Shown here piece by piece: positions 1-7,587 of a DNA stretch of 64,000 nucleotides. The notes under the pieces are model-generated. The model had not been told where the DNA came from, made no database searches, and worked only from the letters and a program-made list of their open reading frames with translations. Within the stretch, counting starts at the first letter, position 1. Each line of letters opens with the position of its first letter. A program made the position numbers and the translations under genes. This stretch comes from AP-15 sp035509615 (lineage in GTDB: Bacteria; Pseudomonadota; Alphaproteobacteria; ATCC43930; CGMCC-115725): positions 44,850-108,849 of the forward strand of contig DATJLK010000016.1 in NCBI GenBank assembly GCA_035509615.1, written 5' to 3'.

Positions 1-3000
1 TCGACGATCCACGCGTTCTGCCAAACCTTGCTGCGCCGCTTTCCGCTCGAGGCCGGGGTGGCGCCGGAATTTGCCGTGATCGAGGAGCGCGGTGCGGCCG
101 AGTTATTGGCCGAAGCCGCGCAGCGCGTGATCATCGCCGCGCGCGAGGGCGCCGACCCCGATCTCGGTGAAGCGCTCGCCATTGTCGCCGACCATACTGC
201 CGAAGAGCGCTTTGCCGAATTGATGCAGGCGCTGGTGCAGGAGCGCGGCAGATTGCGCCACGCTGTCGCCGGGGGGCATCTGGCGTTGCGCAAGAGATTA
301 TCCGCCGCAATGGGCGTGCCGGACGAGCTGACGCTCGATAGCCTCGTCAACGAATTCTGCGCCGTCGGCGCCGGCGACGAAGACGGGCTTGCCGCCTGCG
401 CGTCGATCCTCTCCGAAGGTGCCGCCAGCGATCGGAAATCCGGCAAGATTCTCGGGGAATGGTGCGCTCAACCCCGGCGCCGTGGATCGATGATCGAAGC
501 CTATCTCGGGGTCTACCTGACCGAAAAACGGGAGATCAAAAAGCGCCTGATCACCAAGGAGACCCTTCGGGCCATCCGCAACCCCGGCGGCGATGCGCTG
601 GCGGTGCTGTCGAATGAAGCCGGCCGGGTCCACCGGTTCGACAAGGTCCGCGCCGCATTGGTGGTGCGCGAGGCGACTTGCGCGCTGGTCCGGCTCGGCG
701 AACGGCTGTTGCGCGAATATGACGCCGCCAAGCGGCTCAAGGGGGTTCTCGATTTCGACGATCTGGTATCGGCGGCGCTCGGCCTCTTGCGCCGGCCGGG
801 GGTGGCGCCCTGGGTCTTGTTCAAGCTCGACGGTGGGCTTGACCACATCCTGATCGACGAGGCGCAGGACACCAATCCCGAACAGTGGCAGATTGTCGCC
901 GCGTTGGCTGCCGAATTTTTTGCCGGCGAGAGCGCCCGCGCCGCCATCCGCACGGTGTTCGCGGTCGGCGACATGAAACAATCGATCTTCAGCTTTCAGC
1001 GTGCCGACCCGCAGGCCTTTCTGGAGATGCGCCGGCATTTTCAGGACCGCGTCAACGCCGCCCGCCAGGACTGGCTGGAACTGCCGCTGGAGATCTCGTT
1101 CCGCTCGACCGAACCGGTATTGCAAGCCGTCGACGCAATTTTTCGCCGCCTCGAGGCGCGTGACGGAGTGGCGCTTGATGGCGGCGAGATCCGGCATTTT
1201 GCTCAACGCACCGGTCACGCCGGTCTGGTCGAGCTGTGGCCAGCGGTAGCGCCCGCCTGCGGCGAGGAGTCCGAGGATGAAGAACTGCCGATCGCCTACC
1301 GGCGTGTCGCCGAGCCACATGCCCGGCTCGGCCGCGCCATCGCCGCGACGATTGCGCGATGGCTTGCGAATGGCGAGCGATTGGCGGCGCGCGACCGGCC
1401 GCTGCGGCCGCGGGACATCATGGTCCTGGTGCGCCGGCGCAACGAATTTGTCAGAGAGTTTCTGCGCGCGCTCAAGCAGCGCGGTGTCCCGGTCGCCGGT
1501 GCCGACCGCCTGGTTCTCACCGAGCACTTGGCGGTTCAGGACCTGATCGCGCTCGGTCGCTTTCTCTTGTTGCCCGAGGATGATCTGACCCTTGCGGCAG
1601 TCTTGAAAGGCCCGCTCTTCGACATTGACGAGGATGCCCTTTTCGATCTCTGTTATGCGCGCGATCAACGCACACTGTGGAATCGGTTGCATATTCGCGC
1701 CGAAGTCAGCGCCAAACTGCGGCATGCGCTCGAGCGGCTGTCCACTTGGCTTGCTCGTGCCGATTTTATCCCGCCCTTTGAGCTTTACGCGGAGATTCTG
1801 GGGTCTGAAGGCGGCCGGCGCGCCCTGCTTCACCGTCTCGGTCCGGAAGCCGAGGACCCGGTCGAAGAGTTTCTTGGGCTGGCACTCGCCTACGAACGCG
1901 AGCACATACCGTCGCTGCAAGGCTTTCTGCGCTGGCTGACAGCGGCGGAGACCGAGGTCAAACGCGACTTTGCCGCGCACCCGCGCGACGAGGTCCGCAT
2001 CCTGACCGTGCACGGCGCCAAGGGGCTCGAGGCGCCGGTCGTCTTTCTTCCCGATACGATCGCGGTCCCCGATCAGCGGGTCGCATTGCTGTGGAGCAGA
2101 CCCGACGATCTCCCGCTGTGGAAGCCACCGGGCGATCATGCCGCTGCCGTCTATGCTGCGGAGAAATCGGCGTGGCGCGACCGCCAGCTGCAGGAATATC
2201 GCCGCCTCCTCTATGTCGGCCTGACCCGGGCGCAGGACCGTCTCTATATCTGCGGCTGGCAAACGCAGAGAAAACCGCAGGAGGTGTGCTGGCACACGCT
2301 CTGCCGCGCCGGGCTGGGCGATTGCGCCGAGCCTTTTGAATTTGACACCACACCGCTGATCGGCGAGATCGAGGGCTGGTCGGGCGAAGGCTGGCGCCTA
2401 TCCTGCTCGCAGACCGCGCCGCCACGGCGTGAAACGAGAGCCGGCGCGGTCGGCTCCGAAGCGCCGATACCCGACTGGGCAACGCGGCCGCCGGCACCCG
2501 AGCCCGACCCGCCGCGGCCACTGTTCCCATCGCGACCGGGTGGCGAGGAGCCGCCGGTCCTATCGCCGCTAAGGACCGGCGGACGCGACCGCTTCAAGCG
2601 CGGGCTGCTCGTCCATCGGCTGTTGCAAGGCCTGCCGCAACTGCCGCAGGCGGAGCGCGAGACGGCGGCGCGGCATTTTCTAGCATTACCGACCCACGGC
2701 TTGCCGATCGAGGAGCAGGCCGATATTTGCCGCGAGACCTTGGCGGTACTCGATCACCCTGATTTCGCGCCGCTCTTTGGCGAGCATTCGCAGGCCGAAG
2801 TGCCGCTTGTCGGGCTGATCGGCAACCATGCGCTGTCGGGGCAGATCGACCGTCTCGTTGTTGACGATCATCAGGTGCTGATTGTCGATTACAAAACCAT
2901 GCGTCCGGTGCCGACCAGCGAAGACGAGGTGGCGCCGGTCTATCTGCGCCAACTCGCGATTTATCGCGAGGCGCTGGCACGGATCTATCCGGGGCGCGAC

Positions 3001-3081
3001 ATCCGCTGTGCCTTGCTATGGACGCAAGCGCCGCTGTTGATGCCGATCAGCCTCGACAAGCTCACAGCCCGCCCGCCTTGA
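1..3081 (+). CDS. addA: AddA, double-strand break repair helicase-nuclease (5' partial)
   Basis: This is the UvrD-like helicase/nuclease subunit of AddAB, which processes double-strand breaks for RecA loading. The reading frame is open from base 1, so the N-terminus with the Walker A motif lies outside the window; 1026 residues remain of a protein usually about 1150 long. Visible superfamily I motifs are DEAQDT near residue 286, VGDMKQ near 322, TVHGAKGLE near 668 and YVGLTRAQDRLY near 738. The C-terminal RecB-like nuclease core shows QIDRLVV followed by LIVDYKT near residue 960. trxA follows 51 bases downstream, the usual order in alphaproteobacteria, where addB normally lies just upstream. 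Identification is secure; only the start is missing. Confidence 0.96.
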   Translation, partial: STIHAFCQTLLRRFPLEAGVAPEFAVIEERGAAELLAEAAQRVIIAAREGADPDLGEALAIVADHTAEERFAELMQALVQERGRLRHAVAGGHLALRKRLSAAMGVPDELTLDSLVNEFCAVGAGDEDGLAACASILSEGAASDRKSGKILGEWCAQPRRRGSMIEAYLGVYLTEKREIKKRLITKETLRAIRNPGGDALAVLSNEAGRVHRFDKVRAALVVREATCALVRLGERLLREYDAAKRLKGVLDFDDLVSAALGLLRRPGVAPWVLFKLDGGLDHILIDEAQDTNPEQWQIVAALAAEFFAGESARAAIRTVFAVGDMKQSIFSFQRADPQAFLEMRRHFQDRVNAARQDWLELPLEISFRSTEPVLQAVDAIFRRLEARDGVALDGGEIRHFAQRTGHAGLVELWPAVAPACGEESEDEELPIAYRRVAEPHARLGRAIAATIARWLANGERLAARDRPLRPRDIMVLVRRRNEFVREFLRALKQRGVPVAGADRLVLTEHLAVQDLIALGRFLLLPEDDLTLAAVLKGPLFDIDEDALFDLCYARDQRTLWNRLHIRAEVSAKLRHALERLSTWLARADFIPPFELYAEILGSEGGRRALLHRLGPEAEDPVEEFLGLALAYEREHIPSLQGFLRWLTAAETEVKRDFAAHPRDEVRILTVHGAKGLEAPVVFLPDTIAVPDQRVALLWSRPDDLPLWKPPGDHAAAVYAAEKSAWRDRQLQEYRRLLYVGLTRAQDRLYICGWQTQRKPQEVCWHTLCRAGLGDCAEPFEFDTTPLIGEIEGWSGEGWRLSCSQTAPPRRETRAGAVGSEAPIPDWATRPPAPEPDPPRPLFPSRPGGEEPPVLSPLRTGGRDRFKRGLLVHRLLQGLPQLPQAERETAARHFLALPTHGLPIEEQADICRETLAVLDHPDFAPLFGEHSQAEVPLVGLIGNHALSGQIDRLVVDDHQVLIVDYKTMRPVPTSEDEVAPVYLRQLAIYREALARIYPGRDIRCALLWTQAPLLMPISLDKLTARPP

Positions 3082-3132
3082 CGCCGCTTTTTCGCCGCCC
3101 CTTATTTCAGACAGTTTGAGGAGGTAATCGCG

Positions 3133-3453
3133 ATGAAGCCCACCGCCGTAACCGACAGCAATTTTGACAAAGAAGTGCTCGGCGCCGATGGTCCGGTACT
3201 GGTCGATTTCTGGGCCGAATGGTGCGGCCCTTGCAAGATGATTGCTCCCTATCTCGAAGAATTAGCCGCCGACAAGGCCGGCAAGCTGACCATCGCCAAA
3301 GTCAATATCGACGAGAACCCGAAATCACCGATGAAGTACTCGGTGCGCGGCATCCCGACCATGATCCTGTTCAAGGACGGGAAGGCCGTCGCCACCAAAG
3401 TCGGGGCGCTGCCCAAAAGCAAGCTCTACGAATGGATCGAATCCGTCTTGTGA
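3133..3453 (+). CDS. trxA: Thioredoxin
   Basis: A 106-residue cytosolic thioredoxin, a general protein disulfide reductase recycled by thioredoxin reductase. The redox motif WCGPC has Cys31 and Cys34, and the conserved cis-proline segment GIPTMILF follows near residue 75. The length is standard for single-domain TrxA, with no signal peptide. A strong ribosome binding site, GAGGAGGT at 3118-3125, sets the ATG start. It is probably cotranscribed with addA. Confidence 0.97.
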   Translation: MKPTAVTDSNFDKEVLGADGPVLVDFWAEWCGPCKMIAPYLEELAADKAGKLTIAKVNIDENPKSPMKYSVRGIPTMILFKDGKAVATKVGALPKSKLYEWIESVL

Positions 3454-3782
3454 ATACTTGCTCCACCCGCGCGACCAGTAGCAGCCGCAGCCCGCAGGTA
3501 CGAGCCGAGCCGGAGCGCTGGTCCCCTGTCTGACGGCTCCAGCTGTGCTACAATCACAGCGCCTGCCCGATCCTAGCGGTACGAATTTGACATTTGGCAC
3601 CCATCCTTTTGGTCATTCCCGCGACAGCGGCAACCTGGAACCTGCCCCCGGCGTGAACCGGGGACCAGCGGTCCGGCGCTGCCTGGGCCCCGTTTTCGCA
3701 GGGGTGAGAAGGGGGTAAAACCGGCTGATCTCTGTTTTGTTCGCGTCCGCTAGGCGCGGGTTAATCCGAAGGGAGAGTCGTC
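3454..3782. other. Intergenic region with short GC-rich hairpins, no gene
   Basis: A 329-base gap with no convincing reading frame. It holds two short inverted repeats: CCCCGG/CCGGGG (3646-3651 with 3658-3663) and GGACC/GGTCC (3662-3666 with 3670-3674). A stretch around 3687-3711 resembles a sequence at 44156-44180, which suggests a dispersed intergenic repeat. It may act as a trxA terminator, but there is no T-tract. Confidence 0.4.
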
Positions 3783-4160
3783 ATGAAGGTGGTCACGCTC
3801 AAAGATATTCCGAATGTCCCGGTGGACGGCGCCGCCGAGCCGATCGAGGGATGGACGGGACCGGTGAAGCGGTCGCGTCAAACGATCATCCAACCCGGTG
3901 ATTCCGGGAACTACAATTGCAGCGTGGTGAACTTCAGCCAAGGCTGCACCACGGGATGGCACACGCATACCTGCGACCAATTGCTGATCGTGACCTCCGG
4001 TTCCGGCATGGTGGCGACCGAGCACGAACAGCATGAGATCAATGTCGGCGACGTCGTCCACATCAAGGCCGGCGAACGCCATTGGCACGGCGCCAAAGCT
4101 GACTCGACGATGGGCCACATCACAATCACGGCCGTCGGCGGTCAGGCTAGCTGGGGATAG
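3783..4160 (+). CDS. Cupin domain protein
   Basis: A 125-residue single-domain cupin of the small beta-barrel type. The metal-binding pair appears as WHTHTCDQ near residue 60, with the second-strand histidines in ERHWHG near residue 100. The usual glutamate of cupin motif 1 seems to be replaced by glutamine, which occurs in some members. GGGAGAG just upstream sets the ATG start. The substrate is unknown. It precedes an ABM-type monooxygenase on the same strand, consistent with a small catabolic or detoxification unit. Confidence 0.8.
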   Translation: MKVVTLKDIPNVPVDGAAEPIEGWTGPVKRSRQTIIQPGDSGNYNCSVVNFSQGCTTGWHTHTCDQLLIVTSGSGMVATEHEQHEINVGDVVHIKAGERHWHGAKADSTMGHITITAVGGQASWG

Positions 4161-4298
4161 TCTTCGCCGCGCTGGGCACCGCTGTCCCCGTCGATTGCGG
4201 TGCTGGCTCGGCCGAGCGCCAAACCCGGCGCTTGCGCAGGACCAATGATGGGACAGGCGGTGCCCGACGGATCGATCTGCTGGCAAAGAGGGGCAAAC

Positions 4299-4631
4299 AT
4301 GTTGGCGATGTGGGTCAAGGTCAGGATAAAACCGGGAGAACGCGAACGTTTTCTGAAAGCGATTGAAGTCGACGCACTCGGCTCCGAGCGGGACGAGCCG
4401 GGTTGCATGCGCTTCAATGTGCTTCAGGACGCGCAGGACAATAACACCTATTACTTTTATGAGGTTTATCGGGATGAGGCGGCGCTGGAGGCGCATCGGG
4501 CGGCGCCGCACTATGCCGTCTGGCGCGCGGCTGCCGACACTTTGGACGGGGCACCTCAAGCGACGCGCTGCCTTTCGGTGTTTCCGGCCGCAGCCTCTTA
4601 CTGGGACAAAAAGAGCGCTTCTGGCGCTTAG
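4299..4631 (+). CDS. Antibiotic biosynthesis monooxygenase (ABM) family protein
   Basis: A 110-residue dimeric alpha/beta-barrel protein of the ABM/YgiN-like quinol monooxygenase family. Typical features are the N-terminal strand MWVKVRIKPGERERF, the central EPGCMRFNVLQD and the strand YYFYEVYRDEAALEAH followed by APHY. Members oxidise quinols or small aromatics without cofactor, or degrade haem; the substrate here cannot be told. The start at 4299 is chosen because AGAGGGG lies just upstream and the family begins at this strand; the frame is open further upstream but does not look coding. It follows a cupin gene on the same strand. Confidence 0.82.
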   Translation: MLAMWVKVRIKPGERERFLKAIEVDALGSERDEPGCMRFNVLQDAQDNNTYYFYEVYRDEAALEAHRAAPHYAVWRAAADTLDGAPQATRCLSVFPAAASYWDKKSASGA

Positions 4632-4879
4632 AGGGCGCGCGGTTAGAGGACGCCCGGGCGGCGGCAAGCCTGGCTCGCCCGCGTCGCCTCGCTTGCGAAG
4701 GAAGACCTCGCCCCGGTGCTTCCGGGGCGCAGCTCCTGCGAGCCCGAAATCTGCAAATGCCGCGGCGCTTAGATGTAGTAAAGGCGAACGCCACTTTCCT
4801 CAATTGCGGGCCTGCCACGACCGGTATCCCGAATGACTTTTCTATACGGTTCGATTACTTGACGAACTTCTCGCATCGT

Positions 4880-5827
4880 TTAGAGAGCGAGTTCCAAAAC
4901 AGGCGTCTTGGCGCGCGAGCAGCAGATCAGGACATAGCGTTGGCGGTCCGCCGCGGAGAGGATCTGGTCGCGGTGATCGGGCTCGCCGCCCGTATAAGCT
5001 GTCAGGCAGGCGGCGCAGTAGCCCAATTCGCAGGAAGTCCGCACCGCAATCCCATGTCGGCGCAGCACGTCGATGATCGTCTCCCCGGCCGGGATCTGGT
5101 ATTCGCCGCCGCTTTTGACGAGCCGCACGATGAACGGGCGGTCCTCACCCATCGGCTCCGGCGGTTGCGCGGCGGGACCAGTAAAATATTCGCAATGCAC
5201 GGTACCTTCGGGCCAGCCGGACGCAGCCGCTGCGGCGGACTGCATCATCCCGGCCGGGCCGCAATAATAAAGATGGGTTCCCGGCTGCGGTCGGTGCAGC
5301 GCCGCCGCGATGTCAAGCCCGCGAGCCGGGTCGCCGCCATCGTGGTGAAAGCGCACCCGCCCTTGCGCGGCGAGCAGATCCAGTTCCTCGCGGAATGCGG
5401 TCGCCTCCGGTGAGCGCGTGCAGTAATGCAATACAAAGTCGGCGCGGCGGCGGCGCAGCTCGGCGATCATTGCCATGATCGGGGTAATGCCGATGCCCCC
5501 GGCCAGCAGCAGATAATGCGCCGCATCTTCGGTCAGTGGAAAATTGTTGCGCGGCATCGAGACGTCGACTGCATCGCCCACCCGTACCCTGTCGTGCCAA
5601 TGAACCGAGCCCTGCCCATGGCGGTCGCGCAATACGGCGACGCAATAGCGCCGGCGCTCGGCCGGATCGTTCCACAGCGAATAGTCGCGCAGCGCGGTCT
5701 CGCCGTGACGCACCGCAATATGTGCGCCGGCGGCAAATCGCGGCAAATCGCGGCCGCGCGGGTCGACCAGTTCGTAGCCGTTGATCGCTTCGGCGAGATA
5801 GGTGATCGAGCGGACGCGCAACAGCAT
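4880..5827 (-). CDS. PDR/VanB-type oxidoreductase (FMN/FAD reductase with C-terminal 2Fe-2S ferredoxin)
   Basis: A 315-residue reductase of the phthalate dioxygenase reductase/vanillate demethylase reductase family, which passes electrons from NAD(P)H through flavin to a 2Fe-2S centre and on to a Rieske oxygenase. Domains in order: flavin-binding barrel with RDYSLWN near residue 48, nucleotide-binding domain with GGIGITPI near 110 and YYCGPAGMM near 188, and a C-terminal ferredoxin with Cys266, Cys271, Cys274 and Cys302 or 303. The ATG at 5827 has GGAG eight bases upstream. No Rieske oxygenase subunit is present nearby. A cupin gene is transcribed divergently 144 bases away. Confidence 0.88.
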   Translation of the reverse strand: MLLRVRSITYLAEAINGYELVDPRGRDLPRFAAGAHIAVRHGETALRDYSLWNDPAERRRYCVAVLRDRHGQGSVHWHDRVRVGDAVDVSMPRNNFPLTEDAAHYLLLAGGIGITPIMAMIAELRRRRADFVLHYCTRSPEATAFREELDLLAAQGRVRFHHDGGDPARGLDIAAALHRPQPGTHLYYCGPAGMMQSAAAAASGWPEGTVHCEYFTGPAAQPPEPMGEDRPFIVRLVKSGGEYQIPAGETIIDVLRRHGIAVRTSCELGYCAACLTAYTGGEPDHRDQILSAADRQRYVLICCSRAKTPVLELAL

Positions 5828-5971
5828 CGGGCTCACTCCGCGCTTGCCGCTGCGACTATGCGCGCATCCGCGCCGGCATGCATCAGCCGATTGTTGCGGA
5901 TCACGGCGGCGCCGGGCAAAGATCCGGCCGGTCCGTAGCCAGACCGTGCTCTCGATCAAGGAGATCTAGCG

Positions 5972-6448
5972 ATGCCCATGCAACTGCGCCGGGTTGTTAC
6001 CGGCCACGATGATACCGGCCGCGCCGTCGTGGTGATCGACGAGACTGCGACAAACATGGTTTCGGCGCGGCCCGGAGCCACTGCTTGCGTCGTGTGGACA
6101 ACCGAGGGTTTCCCGGTCGACAATAATGGCAGCGCAGACCAAAGCCGACGCCAGACTGGCACGACGTTGCCGAACGGCACCGTGTTTCGGGTGCTTGAAC
6201 TCGCCCCCGGCAACGCGGCGCGCAATCATCGCACCGATTCGATCGATTACGCCGTCATCATGAAAGGCGAGATTGACATGGAGCTCGACGAGACGAGTGT
6301 TCATTTGAAGGCAGGCGACGTGCTGGTGCAGCGCGGCACGATCCACAATTGGGTTAATCGCGGCACCGAGGCCTGCGTAATCGCTTTTGTCTTGATCGCC
6401 GCCGAGCCGGTAACCGCCGGCGGCAGGGTGCTGCCTGCCCAGGGATAG
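5972..6448 (+). CDS. Cupin domain protein
   Basis: A 158-residue cupin. The barrel lies in the C-terminal two thirds: NHRTDSIDYAVIMKGE carries motif 1 and GDVLVQRGTIHNWVNRG carries motif 2 with its histidine. The first 70 residues resemble the lead region of other alphaproteobacterial cupins with a GFPVDN segment. AAGGAG lies ten bases upstream of the ATG. It is divergent from the VanB-type reductase, so the 144-base spacer probably holds both promoters. The ligand is unknown. Confidence 0.82.
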   Translation: MPMQLRRVVTGHDDTGRAVVVIDETATNMVSARPGATACVVWTTEGFPVDNNGSADQSRRQTGTTLPNGTVFRVLELAPGNAARNHRTDSIDYAVIMKGEIDMELDETSVHLKAGDVLVQRGTIHNWVNRGTEACVIAFVLIAAEPVTAGGRVLPAQG

Positions 6449-6697
6449 GATGGCCCGCGCATTCAGGCAGAGCAAAGCCGGATCCGACGACGCTGCACCC
6501 CCTTCGATCCCCACTTTGCAGTCCTCGGCATCTGCGAGAAAAATCCGTTGCTGTCACATCCAGACGAAGCACAAATCAGGTTCACGCTGTCGGAGCGTTT
6601 CTCAGACCGGCGACTCCGGATGTCACGGCCGCGGCGGCATAAGCGATGGAATCATGGACCCCGGTCCGCGGTTCGATCGGGACGGTTCCGAGGCGGC

Positions 6698-6979
6698 TTA
6701 TCGGATGAAATCCTCGCCGATCGTGTCGGAATAGCCGGCCGGCGCCTTGACGATATGAAAGGTGTGCGCGTCGTCCTTGACGGCGACAAACCCGTTGGCA
6801 CAGAGGCAGCGGTGGCCTAGATCGAATGGCGCCATTTGCGGCGGTGGCACATATTGTGTGGGATTATCGCTGAGATCGGCCCAGCGATACCATCCCGGCT
6901 CGACTGAAAATTCTTGCGCTTTCAAACATCCGGTCTGAGCGAGCAGAGCAAAGCTTGCGGCGACGAGAAATAAACGCAT
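6698..6979 (-). CDS. Small exported protein of unknown function
   Basis: A 93-residue protein with a clear N-terminal signal sequence (MRLFLVAASFALLAQTGC). The cysteine could be a lipobox residue, but Gln at -3 is unusual, so a type I signal peptide cut near KAQ is equally possible. The mature part has a Trp-rich segment (GWYRWADLSD), a proline cluster, and two further Cys in HRCLCANG. The ATG at 6979 is preferred over upstream codons because it opens the signal peptide and has GAGG just upstream. I do not recognise the family. It is convergent with the cupin gene. Confidence 0.6.
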   Translation of the reverse strand: MRLFLVAASFALLAQTGCLKAQEFSVEPGWYRWADLSDNPTQYVPPPQMAPFDLGHRCLCANGFVAVKDDAHTFHIVKAPAGYSDTIGEDFIR

Positions 6980-7587
6980 TCCGATCCTCGCCCGCCACCG
7001 CAAACGCGTACGGTCCGGGCTCAATGGTTATCTCCAGGGTCCCATCGGGGTCATTCGTTAACGCCGTAAGCTCCCCGCTGTTGCCTGGCCGTGTGCTGTT
7101 TTTTACCGGGCGCGCCCATAGGTGGCCGGCCCGCGATCAACCGATCAAATTATCGCGGGACCTTTTGGTTAATCGTGACCAGCCGATCTCGATCGCAGGC
7201 GCTACTCAAGCTCTATTGGCAAGCCTGAGGACAGGTGCTGCTTGCGGTTTTTAAATAAGAGACGTTGGGGTCCAGCATCACCGATATTCAGCGGGCCAGA
7301 TCACGAATACCCGATGCTTTAATCTCTTCTCATATAGTCCGGATCAGAACGGGCTCGGCCAGCATGGCCGCACCGTTCAGCCGCGAGCGTCGGCCGCTCG
7401 GCTGCTGATCTCGACAGATTATCGGTTCGGTTATCACCGCTTCAGGGGGAGCAGGCGGGGAGGCATGGGCCCCGCCTCCCCTGCCGACCCCCTGGGCTGG
7501 CCGCCAGGTTAAACCCGGGATCCCGCGGCGCTATACCCAAGCCAGTGACGGGCCGAGTATAGCCGTTTCGTCAGCACGGTAGCTAAA
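6980..7587. other. Long intergenic region after the trehalose operon, no gene
   Basis: 608 bases without a convincing gene, visibly richer in A+T than the neighbouring operon. It contains a strong inverted repeat, GGGGAGGC (7457-7464) and GCCTCCCC (7474-7481) with a nine-base loop. This lies about 110 bases past the treY stop codon and may terminate or stabilise the operon transcript, but no T-run follows on either strand. Promoter elements for the small exported protein gene should lie in the low-coordinate part; none is clear. Confidence 0.4.
7457..7481. repeat. GC-rich inverted repeat downstream of treY
   Basis: A perfect 8-bp stem, GGGGAGGC with GCCTCCCC, around a nine-base loop. It sits downstream of the last gene of the glg/tre operon. 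It could be a transcript end or an RNA stability element; the lack of a T-tract argues against a simple intrinsic terminator. Confidence 0.4.

Noticed and set aside
298..2295. 665-codon open frame antisense to addA
   Set aside because: It is a shadow of a GC-rich gene. The sense strand encodes clear helicase motifs, and the antisense protein has no domain pattern or ribosome site.
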